Source of the DNA: Solirubrobacteraceae bacterium
Lineage (GTDB): Bacteria; Actinomycetota; Thermoleophilia; Solirubrobacterales; Solirubrobacteraceae
DNA: 5,748 nt
NCBI GenBank assembly: GCA_025935735.1
Contig: JAICUS010000402.1
Location: 1 to 5,748 of the forward strand
Direction: 5' to 3'
The notes under the pieces were generated by a model. The model was not told the DNA's origin, ran no database searches, and worked only from the letters and a program-made list of their open reading frames with translations. Each line of letters opens with the position of its first letter. The stretch's first letter is position 1. Shown here piece by piece: positions 5,464-5,748 of the stretch. Made by a program: the position numbers and the translations under genes.

Positions 5464-5748
5464 ATGCGCGTGATCGCCGGTCAGTGGCGCGGACGGCCGC
5501 TGAAGGCGCCGCCCGGGGCCGCCACGCGGCCGACGTCGGACCGCGTGCGCGAGGCGCTGTTCTCCATCCTCGCCGCCCGGGTGCCGGACGCCCGCGTGCT
5601 CGACCTGTTCGCGGGGTCGGGCGCGCTGGGGATCGAGGCGCTGTCGCGGGGCGCGCAGAGCGCCACGTTCGTCGACGACGCGCCGGCCGCCATCAGAGCC
5701 ATCGCCGCCAACCTCGAAGCGCTCACCGCAACCGCCGAAGTCCGGCGA
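5464..5748 (+). CDS. rsmD: 16S rRNA (guanine-966-N2)-methyltransferase RsmD, 3' end beyond window
   Basis: RsmD uses S-adenosylmethionine to methylate N2 of G966 in 16S rRNA, in the P-site region of the small subunit. The window holds the first 95 codons, ending exactly at its right edge without a stop. The start MRVIAGQWRGRPL (1-13) is the family N-terminus. TRPTSDRVREALFSIL (21-36) and the SAM-binding motif I VLDLFAGSGALGIEALSRGA (45-64) are strongly conserved. FVDD (69-72) occupies motif II; many homologues, E. coli included, have Glu where Asp71 stands, a conservative change at the ribose-binding acid. The catalytic DPP(Y/F) motif would lie outside the window. The ATG is supported by the family N-terminus. 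The gene diverges from the ArsR-SRPBCC gene across 57 bp. In many actinobacteria rsmD is followed by coaD, which cannot be seen here. Confidence 0.95.
   Translation, partial: MRVIAGQWRGRPLKAPPGAATRPTSDRVREALFSILAARVPDARVLDLFAGSGALGIEALSRGAQSATFVDDAPAAIRAIAANLEALTATAEVRR

Overview
The window is very GC-rich bacterial DNA with dense, mostly short-gapped genes. The gene content (a FakA/DAK2 kinase followed by recG, and an rsmD start further on), the GTG starts and the apparent shortage of Shine-Dalgarno sites suggest an actinobacterium. A deep-branching lineage such as Thermoleophilia/Solirubrobacterales is my guess from gene order and style; nothing in the window proves it.

Layout. (1) 1-1217, +: the 3' three quarters of a FakA-type fatty acid kinase (DhaL remnant, zinc-binding middle domain, C-terminal domain). 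The start lies upstream of the window. (2) 1236-3326, +: complete recG, 18 bp downstream and probably co-transcribed. (3) 3323-3961, -: an RraA-like aldolase/decarboxylase family protein, convergent with recG, with the two stop codons sharing bases. (4) 3984-4544, +: a single-domain cupin, divergent from the RraA gene across only 22 bp. (5) 4636-5406, -: an ArsR-type helix-turn-helix fused to an SRPBCC (AHSA1-like) ligand-binding domain, convergent with the cupin. (6) 5464-5748, +: the first 95 codons of rsmD, divergent from the ArsR fusion.

How they fit. fakA-recG and rsmD are housekeeping genes (lipid metabolism, fork rescue, 16S rRNA methylation) that often lie near each other in actinobacteria. 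The 3323-5406 block looks like an accessory insert of three genes in alternating orientation. No gene in the block obviously needs another, so a shared pathway for RraA and cupin is only a possibility.

The most striking non-coding signal is a perfect 20-bp palindrome at 5418-5437, between the ArsR-SRPBCC fusion and rsmD. It sits between candidate -35 and -10 elements of the fusion gene and upstream of a candidate -10 for rsmD. This looks like an autoregulatory operator that could also influence rsmD. A second pattern is that the starts tend to lie 6-8 nt after a -10-like hexamer without a clear ribosome binding site, as expected for leaderless transcripts. I saw no tRNA, rRNA, CRISPR array, insertion sequence or prophage gene, and no non-coding gap above 300 bp.
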